A stretch of DNA of 64,000 nucleotides from Cryptomeria japonica (Eukaryota; Streptophyta; Pinopsida; Cupressales; Cupressaceae). This document shows, one piece after another, positions 42,230 to 52,933 of this stretch. How positions within the stretch are numbered: the stretch's first letter is position 1; every line of letters begins with the position of its first letter. A program made the position numbers and the translations under genes. The DNA lies in NCBI RefSeq assembly GCF_030272615.1, contig NC_081414.1, positions 768,500,153-768,564,152 of the forward strand. Direction: 5' to 3'. The notes beneath the pieces are model-generated. The model made no database searches, had not been told where the DNA came from, and was given only the letters and a program-made list of their open reading frames with translations.

Positions 42230-44360
42230 AATTGAAACCAATCTCCCTAAGACCTCAAGGACAATGGAGACCTACTTGATGTGGCTTACAAAGGGAAAGA
42301 AATAGATAAAAAGCCCCTTTCCCCAATAAGATGGTCATCAAATGAGGACGTGGACATAGAAAAGATTTCCCAAGTGGTCATCAATAGGACCAAGCAATGG
42401 TTAAGTCAAAGGGTCAGGCCAAGTGCATCAAAGGGAAAACAAGATCGAGATTTAGAAAGAATACATCTACTAACCCCAATGAAGAGGGGGGGCCTCAAGA
42501 AAGCACCGAGGATTCGATGAAGAAACTTCAAGAGAAAATGAGGGAGTCTAAGTTGTTGAAAAAGGTGGCAGACCTCAAGGTGACAGAACAATTCGGAGAA
42601 GTACCACTGGCCAAAGTCCTTCCACCAAGGATAAGTATAGGGCAAGCTGCAGGAGAGGGTGCTCAAGAGCAGGAGTAAGGAATAGGAATAAATGAAGATG
42701 TTCCCGCTCAACCACCTCCAACAGCTACAACACAGGTTCCAGTTACTAGAGCCCCTCTACCGCCACCAGTTAATGTAACCATAGGGCAGTCATGGATACA
42801 AGGATTCAGGTCTAGCATCAAAGGGGTGACTGTTAGAAATGTAAAATATGATTCAAATCAGGAAGAGGATCAACCCGAGCAACATCAACTACTAGGAAGA
42901 GAGAAAGAATGAGTTGAGGCAGAGGATCTACTAAATGAAAGATTAGTTTTAACCCCTTGGGATCAAGAAGACCTCCTCAAAGATATAGCTGTCGGGAAAA
43001 GTGAGACAAGGGCAGATGATGAAGAAAGGGTGTTTGGACAAGAGGTCAGTGGAAAGTTGGGAGAGTTACACAAGCAGAAGGCCCTTCAAACTAATATATC
43101 CCACCAAGTTTCTTCACCTCGGGATCTTGGACAGATAGAGGTGGAAGAAATAGATGAAGCAGAGGAACAGGTGAAGGCTCACATTGTAACTGCTAGTATA
43201 GTGTTACATCAAGGTGACAAAGATCAAGAAATACCATAGTGGCTCTAATTTACTTTCAAGAAGAAGAAAAGAAAGGGAGAGCTCCCCAAGGTAACATTGT
43301 AGTAGGTAATCACAGAGGAGCCCCCAAAGGTTAAAAAGCCAAAAATTGTACACCACCTATCAAGAACAGGTTCCAATGAAGTGGTTGCAGATGTGGTAGT
43401 TCCACTTCAGGCTAGGGGACAAGCTTCTCCTAAATATCAATTATCCCAGGTAAATTTGGGTAAACATACAAAGTGGGGAGAGTTGGATACTTTGTAGCTA
43501 GCCACAAGTGTTGTCATGGGGTGCATAGAGAAGGAATATACTTCAAACATGGAGCTCAAGGCACAACTGGGGCAATATAAGAAGCTATTAATTGATATGA
43601 GAAAACCTCTAGACTATTGTAGCACTGAAAATCTACCTTCAACCTCATCACTACCAAAGGGAGAAGTGAAGGTGAGACGGGTGGCCGTTGTAGCTAGATA
43701 ATGGGCCCAAATAAATGCAGCTAAAATTAGATTATTTTTGCAGGATATCGTGAGGGTATACCATGACGCATTTCAGGCAGGGGGAACATTAGCTTCTTGT
43801 TCTTCATAATGGGAATGAAAACTAAACATTTTTAATAAACAGTTGTGAATTTTAAATAAATTTTTGCAGTTAGGGGAAGAGGTGATAATGGAGGAGGACC
43901 ACTTAGGAGGAGACAGTTGTAAAAACTTGCAATCTTATGCATACATTTTAGAACTGAAGATTGAAATGCTTTAGCAATATGTGAAGGATATGGCAGAGAT
44001 CCGGGTCCCTCTCCTTAGAGAAATTTTGAAATACGAGAATTTTGTAAAGCATATGCTTGGAGTCTTTGGGTTAGGATTGACTAGCATCGGGATAATGGAA
44101 CAAGGGAAAGTTTTGAATCAATGGGATGCATATGAGGCCCAACATTTAGGACCTACAGCTCAGTTTGATGTCGCTCTCATGGATAGATACACGTACTTGA
44201 TCACTTAGTGTCAAGAGGTGGCATAGACAATAGGGGAGTTGGAGAAAGGAAAGAAGTATGTAGAGGAAGTTTTGAAGAAATACAAATTTAGAATTAAACA
44301 TGTAGTTGATCCTCCTGTCCAAGCAGTCACATGCATTATTGATAATTATAGATTTTATTA
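42230..44360 (+). pseudogene. Unrecognised decayed coding region of about 700 codons
   Basis: A mostly single frame from about 42280 to 44360, with an early frameshift near 42450 and about ten stops of mixed type (for example 42676, 43237, 43699). The best open pieces are 42281-42520, 42397-42678, 43030-43239, 43516-43701 and 43981-44208. The product would be charged and Glu/Lys-rich, with a Pro-rich patch (42710-42780) and a more ordered C-terminal part (EIRVPLLREILKYENFVKHM near 43996, then LDRYTYL-like and VVDPPVQAV). No nuclease, RT or protease motif. It may be an accessory ORF of G1, whose gag begins about 1.1 kb downstream on the same strand, or a separate element. I do not recognise the family. 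Confidence 0.5.
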
Positions 44361-45489
44361 AAAAGTGAAAGATGAGCACATAGCTGCTAAAGATAGCAGG
44401 CCATTGCATGACTCCCAATTTTATATTTTCAGCTACAGCTCCAACTAAAGTTCTAATTTTGAGCAAAATTCTGCATGACTGTGAAAGCTTGGCCCATCCG
44501 ACATGGTCTTCATAGTTCTCATGCAACCTTCATTTCGTAGTAGTTAATTGGAGTATAAAGGTAGAAACTTGCAAGTTAACTGCAACTCCTAGTTTTGAGT
44601 TCTTAATTAGATTAGGTTTATTTCCTAGATAGTAGGACGAAAGACTTCTATAAATTGAGAATTTGGATTCATTTACAAGGGTCCCCAAATTGATGATTTG
44701 TGGCCCACATAGAAGATTTTTTAGATTATTCTTTCATATTATGATACTTTTTCAATTATTCTTTATTCTTTGAGATAAATATAAGAAGCAACTTGTAGAT
44801 TGCCTGATCTACATTTATATTCTATGAAATTGTTATGTGTAATATGGTAATGTCTATTATTTGGAGTTAGAAATGTGGTTTGATCTCTCATTTATTGTTT
44901 TATGAATCATATTGCACACGTAAGTGGTGTATGAGAATTATTGTAATAGGATATATTGTTGATGATTTTATTTCCATAAGTTTGTGAAGTTGATGATTTT
45001 ACAAGTTGATTGGAGGTTCGTTCTTGAATGCTAACTTAGATAATATTTGATGATTTCTTGGATTGCAGGGAACTAACTGAGTAGTTCATTAAGTTGTTAT
45101 TGTATTGGTTTCATTTTTATTTTCTTGTTTCCCTGATCTATCTTTTGCAGTTTATTTTCTAGAGAATCTTAAATTTTAAAATACAAAAAAAGGAAGTTAA
45201 GCCATTAACAACCAATGGATTAGTTTCAACTAGTAGGCACCTTAACAGGTACAATGATATCAACCATTGGGGGGTGCACATCACCATCGTGACCTGACTA
45301 TAGAGACCTTGGAGTAGTGAATTTTCCAAAGCTTATTGCTTTTTAGGAGAGGTGGTGAGTGTTTACATTGGCTACCTGACTATTGATGGGTGTGTCAAAG
45401 CGGTCGTCAATAGAAAATGGCACTAGAAATAGGGCCCTTTACTAGTCCCCTTGTAGGTTAACCACATATGGTACTTCCAGGAGACAGAT
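44361..45489 (+). other. Spacer before G1 gag, no gene seen
   Basis: AT-rich, without a sustained frame. A GGGGGTGCACATCACC stretch near 45270 and the following 200 bases have higher complexity and may be leader sequence of G1. Confidence 0.4.
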
Positions 45490-48260
45490 TGCTGGCTTTT
45501 ACACAACCTAATCTCAATTACGAGCAAGATGACATTCTTACCCAACTATATGATCTTGCTTGGGACAATACAAGATATTATAATGATTGGTTACAAGCTT
45601 GAAAAGTTTTAGACAACAAAAGACAAAAGGCTATACATATAGAAGAAGAGGTACAAAGACAACTCATCCCATAGGAAAATCCACAAGAGAATCCTAAATA
45701 AAATCCACAACCACCTCCACAACTAGAAAATTGAGGTATTAAGCTGGATTGTATATCATCTTTCTCTCTTGAGAAATTCCATAGGATCCTTAGGAGTAAT
45801 TGTTCACCATACGACTTAGTAGAGTCAGGAGCTGCCACTAGGGGAAAGAAGAACAAAGCTAAGAGACAACCCTCAACAGCCTCACTAGTGCAGTCACCCA
45901 TACTCAGCCTAGATGATCAGTTGATCCCTAGTCCTCAACCCATAGCCGCACCTTTTGTAACTCAACATCCACCATCACCACCTTCAATGGCCTACTTTAA
46001 CCAAGACCAATAATCATTAGGAACTATCCCAGGCAATGTACATGACCTCCCGAGAAGCCTAGATAAATTTTGCAGCAAATTCTATTATTTGGGAGGTAGG
46101 ACAGCTAACGAGCATATTGAAGCATTCAAAGATGTAATAATTCGCAACAGCATTGAACGCCAAGATGTAGTCTGTAGGCTCTTCCCATATTCACTTGGGG
46201 AGAATGAATACAATTGGTACTTAATGTTTCCAGCAAATTCCATCATTGGATGGGATGTCTTGGAGAAAGCTTTCATTGATCAATTCTGAGTATATGTAGA
46301 CTCTAGAATGCTATACCATCAGTTCACCTCTCTTAAGAAGTCACCAAATGAGCCCTTGACAACTTTTAATACTAAATTTGAAAGGGCATTCAAGAGGTTA
46401 CAAGCTCCTTACTAGGTTGTACCCAACATAGCAATTAACTCCTATCTAAGAGCTATTGACCCTTGGACTATTATGTTTATCAAGAAAAGTATTCCTCAAG
46501 ATCAAAGGGACACCTTGGAAAAGGTCTACGTGTTAGCAATCAATATGAATCATGTATTGAATCAAACCCCAAGAGGAATTGGATATAATTTGCCCATAGG
46601 AGTTAATCAAGGGAACTACAACCAACTCCCTAGCATACCCTCACCCTTACCTATAGGAGCCCCAACAATGAACCCAGTGCCAATCTATGTATCCCAACCT
46701 TGGGCTAATTAAAAATTTGTGGCCCAAGGTTTAACCTGGCAAAATAATACTAATACCGCTCCCATTCAAACACAATATGTTGGTCAAGTGCAAGGGGGGA
46801 ATCACTAGTTTAGTAATACTCACATAGCAAGTCAACCTCCAACTACAACTCCTGAGAGTCAAGGATCTCATATATCCGCTGAAGTAGAAGCATTGAAGAA
46901 AATAATCTCACAAGTAACTTCAAACTTGAGCCAGTTGAAGATGAATCCTCTGGGAGGGTATAATCAATCCCAACCATATAATAATCAGTGAAATTAAAAT
47001 AACCAAAACCAAAACCAAAGGTATAACAACAAAACTTACAATAGGCAATGGAATACGGGTCCAAACAACAATGGGGTGAACCATGATCATCCTGATGCAT
47101 GAGATAACCCAAACAACACACAGAGTGTTAACCTTGCTGATATAAATTTGTTGACCAATTGGTGTAGGTTGCATGATATAGCTACGCATTCCAAAGTTAA
47201 TTGCACCCATTTCAGAAAGATCATAAGGATTGCTCAAGCTGATTCTCAACCAAAAGATTGTCCCAATGATGAACTTGGTAAAGTTAATACCACAATTTTG
47301 GCAAACACATTCCTATGCAAATCATTTTGAAGCTAAAGGTGAACCATGTGTCTACGATGCTAAGGCCTTTCAGACCAAAAACAACTACAATCTTAGGAGT
47401 CAAGACAAGGCTCCATTAATAAAGCCACCTCCCCTGAAGGGTGGATTTGTACCTCCTGATGCGAATGCAAGCAATAATCCTCACCCTCCTCAATCTTTTC
47501 AAGGAGCATGCCCTCGACAAACTCAAGGGCAGGAATATGTTTTGAAAGAATCATTTGATGTAACTAAGGAGATGGAGAGGACTTCCACCACTATGTCCCT
47601 AATGGAAGTATTGAGATATTTCCCTGAACAAAAGAAGGCTCTCCTTAGGAAGTTGGAACTACTAGACTCACAGAGCAATGAAGTTAAGATGACTGACCTG
47701 AATTTATTCAATGCTAATGTCAATAATGATTCAATTGAGAACCCACCATTTTTGCTAAGTTTGAGGATATGTGGAAAGAATCTACACAGCTATTTGGTGG
47801 ATTTAGGTGCTTCAGGAAATGTAATGCCCTACTCTATATGTCAGAAGCTCCAACTCAACCCAGTACGTGCAAACAGTAAGGTGGTACAACTAGACAAGAC
47901 TGAGGTTAATGTCATCAAAGAATTAAAAGATGTATATATCCAATTGGGTGTTGATCCCTAAATATCCCGTTACATCGACATTCAAGTAGTGGATATTCCA
48001 GAAGTATATGTAATGCTCCTTAGTAGGGATTGGTAAAAAACCTTGGGAGGATATTTCTCGACTTGTTTTACATACCTATGGCTTCCATGGAAGGGGATGA
48101 GCAATTAGATCTGCATTGATAGTGAACCTAAGTTGAAGAAGTTGATCACTAACTATGGAGCTCCCACTGAGGTATCATATGCTGAAGTGAGTCCAGGATT
48201 CTATTGAGTTAATGAAATCCTCTCTTTCTCTACATCGGCTCTTCCCCAATTATGTTAAAC
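45490..48260 (+). pseudogene. G1: gypsy gag and protease, decayed
   Basis: Gag begins with an LPGDRLLAFTQPNL...LYDLAWD block near 45480. The capsid-like core at 46060-46480 (DKFCSKFYYLGG, ANEHIEAFKDVI, LFPYSLGENEYNWYLMFPANSI, WDVLEKAFIDQF) is a Ty3-type Gag. Gln/Asn/Pro-rich sequence follows, and then (47230-47961) an aspartic protease with SYLVDLGASGNVMPYSICQKL. The DLGAS active site is the form seen in Athila-like gypsy elements. Downstream, VVDIPEVYVMLLSRDW and WLPWKG (47980-48090) are the usual post-protease block. No RT is present before T3 begins at 48481. Numerous stops interrupt the frame. Different family from T1-T4. Confidence 0.78.
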
Positions 48261-48480
48261 TGATATGATTTCTTACAGAAGGTGGGTTAAAGGTTTTGTT
48301 ACTACAGCTAAACAAGGGATGTGTCTATTGGGAAATACTTTGAAAGTTCAAGATTTGCTACTTCCAAAGTGGTGTCAAATACATCATGCAGAGCACTCAG
48401 AGACGTCATGTATCCCATGTTCGAATGAGATTTCAAAGTTGTTGAGCCCAATCCCATATGAAGAAGATGATCATACCATC
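48261..48480 (+). pseudogene. G1 sequence up to the T3 insertion point
   Basis: An 83-codon open frame (48265-48516 including the first bases of the T3 LTR) with no recognised motif. It probably continues the G1 polyprotein spacer. The remaining pol of G1 should lie beyond the right end of T3. Confidence 0.4.
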
Positions 48481-49916
48481 TGTAGTCACACAAATCTGAC
48501 CATTTTAATTAAATGAATATTTGCTATTTATTTGATTAAAAATCTACTAGCCATCAATTAATTAAATTAATATTTAATTAATTCATCCCCAAACATTCTT
48601 CTATTAATTAAATAAATTATTCAATTTATTTTAATTAATTCATTAAATCCAATTCAAATCAATTAATTAAATAAAATCTATTTATTTAATTAAATCCCCC
48701 TATTCCTCTTTTAAATAAATTAAATAAAACATTTATTTAAATCATTATCCCCCCCCCACTTGCATTTTCCTACAAATGCAACTTGCACACATTTTGAAAT
48801 AAATGAATTTTTATTTCAATAAAATCCTATTTTCCCTCACCCACCAAATCCACTTGCAAAATCTAATCCCCTTCTAGATTCTTCTAACCCCTTCCTAATT
48901 AGCCTAATCCATCCCCTAAATATTGTCACATTCATAAGCAAAATGGAGTCACTTCTCAAATGGCCCAAAGTCTTGGATAACCATTGAAGGTTTTCAACCT
49001 TCAACCACCAAAAACCCCAAAGTCTTTGAAAACCATTAAAGGCTTCCAACTTTCAACCACTTAATCCACAAAGTCTCCAATAACCATTAATGGTTAACTC
49101 AAACCCTCCCACATGGTTAAAACATTTGTTTTGACTCAACCTCTACCCAACCCAAGGGTCTCATCAGGTCATTAATGCTTTGACCATGATTATCTCTTAA
49201 TCATTTGCACAAAGGTTTATCCTTGGATTAACTCCTAATCTAGTGGGTAATCCTAACTTAGACTTGACCCTTAGCCTTTAGATAACCATGAGGTCTTCTC
49301 AGGCCTTTAATGCCTCCAACCTCTTCTCTCAACCCAATCTTGTGTTGACACTTGTCACTATTTTATTGGTGCAAATTGTGCACATGGATCCCCAACTTTC
49401 AAGCTTGACCCTTGATTAAACCTTTCAATCCTGGCCATCCATTGCTCCATTTTTCCTATAAATAGAGCCCATTCCTTCATAATCTAGATCCTGAAAACTT
49501 GTAAGCATTTAGACTATAGCCATTTTAGAGAGCATTTAGCATAGCATAACTAAATATTGTCTTTTTGGTAAAATCAATCATTTTAGCATTAAAAATAGCT
49601 TTTCATTTCATGTTTGGAGCTATTCTACAAATCTCAATCCTCCATAAGCATCCATAGTGCAAAAAGCTGCTGAGAGCTACAATATTTTGGAACTTGGAGA
49701 GGAGAGGAACAAGGGAGAAGGAGCTAATCTCATGCTAAGAGATAGTTGGAGATGTCTCATTGTCTTTACTTCTTTAGTTAGATTCATTAGCATGTTTTTA
49801 GTGTCTCTCTTGGAATGCCTTCATATGTTTTAGTTTTTGATTGACTAACTCTAACATCTTGTGTGTTTTGTGTTGTTTGATCTTAGACTAACCTTTTGCC
49901 ATTTAGGAGGGCATCA
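48481..49916 (+). repeat. T3 5' LTR
   Basis: About 1436 bp, from TGTAGTCACACAAATC to AGGAGGGCATCA, followed by TT and the primer site. It includes an AATTAATTAAAT-rich first part like T1 and T4, and blocks with AACCATTAAtGG repeats around 48980-49100. Without the 3' LTR the left end rests on the TG start and the family resemblance. Confidence 0.78.
49457..49464 (+). promoter_or_regulatory. TATA box in T3 LTR
   Basis: TATAAATA followed by GAGCCCATTCC, a good plant TATA context, about 450 bases before the LTR end. Confidence 0.65.
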
Positions 49917-49918
49917 TT

Positions 49919-49952
49919 TGGTGAACCCGACGTGAATCGAACACGCAACCTT
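49919..49952 (+). promoter_or_regulatory. T3 primer-binding site, extended
   Basis: TGGTGAACCCGACGTG followed by AATCGAAC, the complement of a tRNA T-loop (GTTCGATT), and a further tRNA-like stretch. Complementarity may thus run through the whole T-arm, longer than in T1 and T4. The tRNA was not identified. Confidence 0.72.
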
Positions 49953-50002
49953 CTGATATTTTTTTGTTACCTAACATGTTTGAATATTGAACTTGACACA
50001 TA

Positions 50003-50330
50003 GGTTGCGCTTTGGCGCTTTTGTCGCGTTTTAGCGCTTTTTTCGCGTTTTAGCGCTATTGTTTTTTTGTCTTTTAGCGCTTTTGTCGCGTTTTAGCACT
50101 ATTATTTTTTTGTCTTTTAGCGCTTTTGTTCTTACAATAGCGCTATTGTCAAAGAATTAGCGCTTTTGTCAGTATTTTGGCGCTTTTGTTCATTAATTAG
50201 CGTTTTTGTATTTATATTAGCGCTTTTGTATTGTTGTAAAAATCTGTTATTTTAGCGCTTTTGTAATATTCTAGCGCATTTGTGTTAAAGTAGCGCTTCT
50301 ATTTTCACACAGACTAGCGCTATTGTAACA
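50003..50330 (+). repeat. T3 leader array of AGCGCTTTTGT motifs
   Basis: About 16 variants of tAGCGCTTTTGT, some GCGCTATTGT or GCGTTTTTGT, 15-30 bases apart. Same motif and place as in T2. The core AGCGCT is a palindrome. Confidence 0.92.
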
Positions 50331-52098
50331 GAACGTTGTAAAAAAAGGCCTTGTAATTGATAAAATTATTTTTCTTAGGTTTGTGAGAGGCAGAATATAT
50401 ATGGAATATAACATTTAAGTATAAGTGACATTTCCTCTTCTCTTTTCTCTTTCTTATACTTTAAGTTATATTCCATATATACTTTCAGGATGTTTGAGAG
50501 GGGTTTCAGACCTCTAGGAGTTGTAATGCAAAATCTAGTTTTTGGAAGATCCTCCAAATTTCAGACTTGGTCAAATTTCAGGGCATTTCAGAATCAGGAT
50601 TTGTAAAATTTGTAACCGAAAAATTGAGTATCTTAGGCTTGTGGAAGCCCCCCTTGAACACCGATTTTTACTAATTTGTTTTTGTTGATACAGGTTAACA
50701 ACTCACCATAAAAATCACAAATTTGTCATTTAGTGCTTAAAAAGAACTTTAAACTACAAAACAAAAAAAAGAGAAGTTTCATTGTTTTCTAGTTAGGACT
50801 CATCTTTATTTTTGGTGCTTAAAATCAACAACACAAATTTGATTTCCTTGCATCAATTCGGACCTAAAATTTACAAACCACACTTCAAATTTTGGTGCAA
50901 ATAAAATACACAATCCACTTGTTTTGATTTTTGCAAGCGATTTTTACTTCATGCAAACGTGTTTTCCATTAAATTGACTAGGATTTCAAATTCTAGAATA
51001 CAAAAACACATTGCCTTTGAAGTTAAAAAGAACACCATGGCTGTTGGAGCAACATCTCCAAATAGTTAGATCACATTTGCAAATGCTGGATTAAAAAGAA
51101 CAAGTGTTTTACGTGTTTGGCACGCTTGTCCACAAAAGTCAGTTGAGTGGTCCTACCTCTAACACACACTATCCTCTCCCTTGGCTCTCGTGGTCCTAGG
51201 TGCAAGAGAAAAGTGTTAGTAACGCTCACATTTTATCTTTTTAAGAGAGGCCTGCCAAGGGATCGATACTCTTGGGAACGACCTCGAGCGGTAAATCCTT
51301 CGAGCCACTATAGAAATCAGGTGAGAGCGAAAGCTGTAGCCTTGGGTATAGCTGTTCCTACAGTGTAACTGGCCGAAAGGACAAATGGGCCCCACCACCA
51401 GTTACAAGGCTCTTAAGTGAGTCACTGCAGAATGAACTTATGTCCAAAAACATCGAACATGACTAAACACCTTTAAGTAGTAGCCCACCTATTCTATTGA
51501 TTGAGGATATTTGAGGTATAATTTAGTGCAAGAGCATAGATGGTTTTGCTCCCAAGATACTCACCATACATATTTCCTTGAGTAGAAACATAGCTTTTTG
51601 AAAGGTCACTTGTGGCTTGATAAAAGTGGTGACTCCCCCATCATAGGGATCATCTATTTGTTATGCTCATGCAAGACTTAGTATATCACATCCTTACCTG
51701 CCACGGCGGGATTCATAAGGTATGTAGTACCAAAGTCGAAGAAATAGCAAGATGTGGGCTAAATTTATCACAACTGGCCATTTGACCTTAGGGATAAAGA
51801 GTGTTTGAAGTGTATTCGTTTTACAGACCTAGTGCAAATTGAGCCGACTTCAGGCTTTGGAAATACACCTTAAAATACATCTAAAGGAAGGGTCAAAAAC
51901 AAGTCCAAGGATTGGGTTAATCTAGACCCATACTCATTTGTGCCTTTGAGGCTACAATTTTGTGTTTGTGTGCTTGCTTTGTTTTCTTGTCAAAGAAAAA
52001 TCAGAAAATCAATCCCAAAAACAAAGTATTCATCCAACATCTGTCAATACAACCAAAAATACCAAAAACAAAGTGCAAACAACAAAGAGTCAAATTTT
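50331..52098 (+). other. T3 leader, no gene seen
   Basis: About 1.8 kb. An inverted pair TATATGGAATATAA / TTATATTCCATATA (50399 and 50464) could form a stem of about 14 bp with a 50-base loop. GGTGCTTAAAATCAACAA at 50815 matches the T1 leader repeats. A GC-richer part at 51120-51420 looks like the conserved leader block. The frame open from 51940 becomes credible only from the ATG at 52099. Confidence 0.5.
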
Positions 52099-52482
52099 AT
52101 GACCATTCTTCACATCTTGCAAAAGAAGAAGTGTCATCAGAATATCACCTTGAAAAGGAGACCACTAAGCTCAAAGGCTTTGATCAAAGGGAGGAAATTC
52201 TTCTATCTCAATAGACAAATCTTTGTCTCACATAGAGTCTTTCTACATCGCATGCGTCTCTATCTTCAAGGTAAAACAAACGAGTTTGATTCCGAATCAT
52301 TGAACCGCAGAGCTTTTATGCAATATAGAGCTCTGAGTTATCACAAAAATCAAGGAGGAAGGATTAATCCCAACTTCTTCCCAAACGTCTACATCACCTA
52401 CAACACAGCTCGAGAAATACCACCAACACCCGAAAGGGAAGAGGTAGAGTTTGTCCCATTTGTAACACAAAGTTTTTATTGA
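52099..52482 (+). CDS. T3 small ORF upstream of gag
   Basis: 127 residues from the first in-frame ATG, 52099. The frame stays open upstream to about 51940 but without ATG. Residues from about 35 on (KGRKFFYLNRQIFVSHRVFLHR, then RAFMQYRALSYH, then NVYITY) match the T2 ORF at 20435-20698. The protein is basic with many aromatic residues and a short acidic C-terminus (PTPEREEVEFVPF). It has no signal peptide or membrane segment. Ogre elements are known to carry an ORF before gag whose role is unknown. This one lies 451 bases before gag, against 40 in T2. Confidence 0.68.
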   Translation: MTILHILQKKKCHQNITLKRRPLSSKALIKGRKFFYLNRQIFVSHRVFLHRMRLYLQGKTNEFDSESLNRRAFMQYRALSYHKNQGGRINPNFFPNVYITYNTAREIPPTPEREEVEFVPFVTQSFY

Positions 52483-52933
52483 AGTTGAAAACATTTTCAT
52501 CCATCATCTCACTCATACATCATCACTTCATCATCAATCCGTCCCAACTCTCAAAACATTAAGAGGTTCTTGTCCCAAGATTCCTTTTTAGATATTGCTT
52601 GAAATCAAACACATCACATCACTTTTTAGATTGTTTCTACATCTAGGATAAGCTCATCCTAAGAGACACATCTACGCAGGTTAAAACTAGTTCATGAGTG
52701 AATCCTCTCATTGCTAGGTAGTTAAATCTGTAACACATCTCAGATTTCTCTGCACCTTATCATATCAAATCTTATCAAAACAAACAAGCAATTCAAAGGA
52801 GGAATTTCGGTTACATCTACCTTAAAGTGCTAGAGATCCCCATACAACACAAATCACCAACCAATCAATCTTTCATTTCATCACCACTCATCATCATCTT
52901 CAATCAACTTCAAAAAACAAACTTGCAAACAAA
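52483..52933 (+). other. T3 spacer before gag
   Basis: 451 bases, A/C/T-rich, with tandem-like CATCA and CAATCAA motifs close to the gag ATG. No frame. The T2 equivalent is only about 40 bases. Confidence 0.45.

Noticed and set aside
49919-49952. tRNA-like sequence after the T3 LTR
   Set aside because: Only the complement of the 3' part of a tRNA is present. It is a primer-binding site, with no full cloverleaf.
50003-50330. Regularly spaced short repeats, CRISPR-like at first sight
   Set aside because: Repeats are only 10-12 bases with irregular spacing and no unique spacers of constant length. It is a leader motif array in a plant element.
51216-51398. Open frames on both strands in the T3 leader
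   Set aside because: Short, not conserved in T1 or T2, and inside the presumed non-coding leader block.
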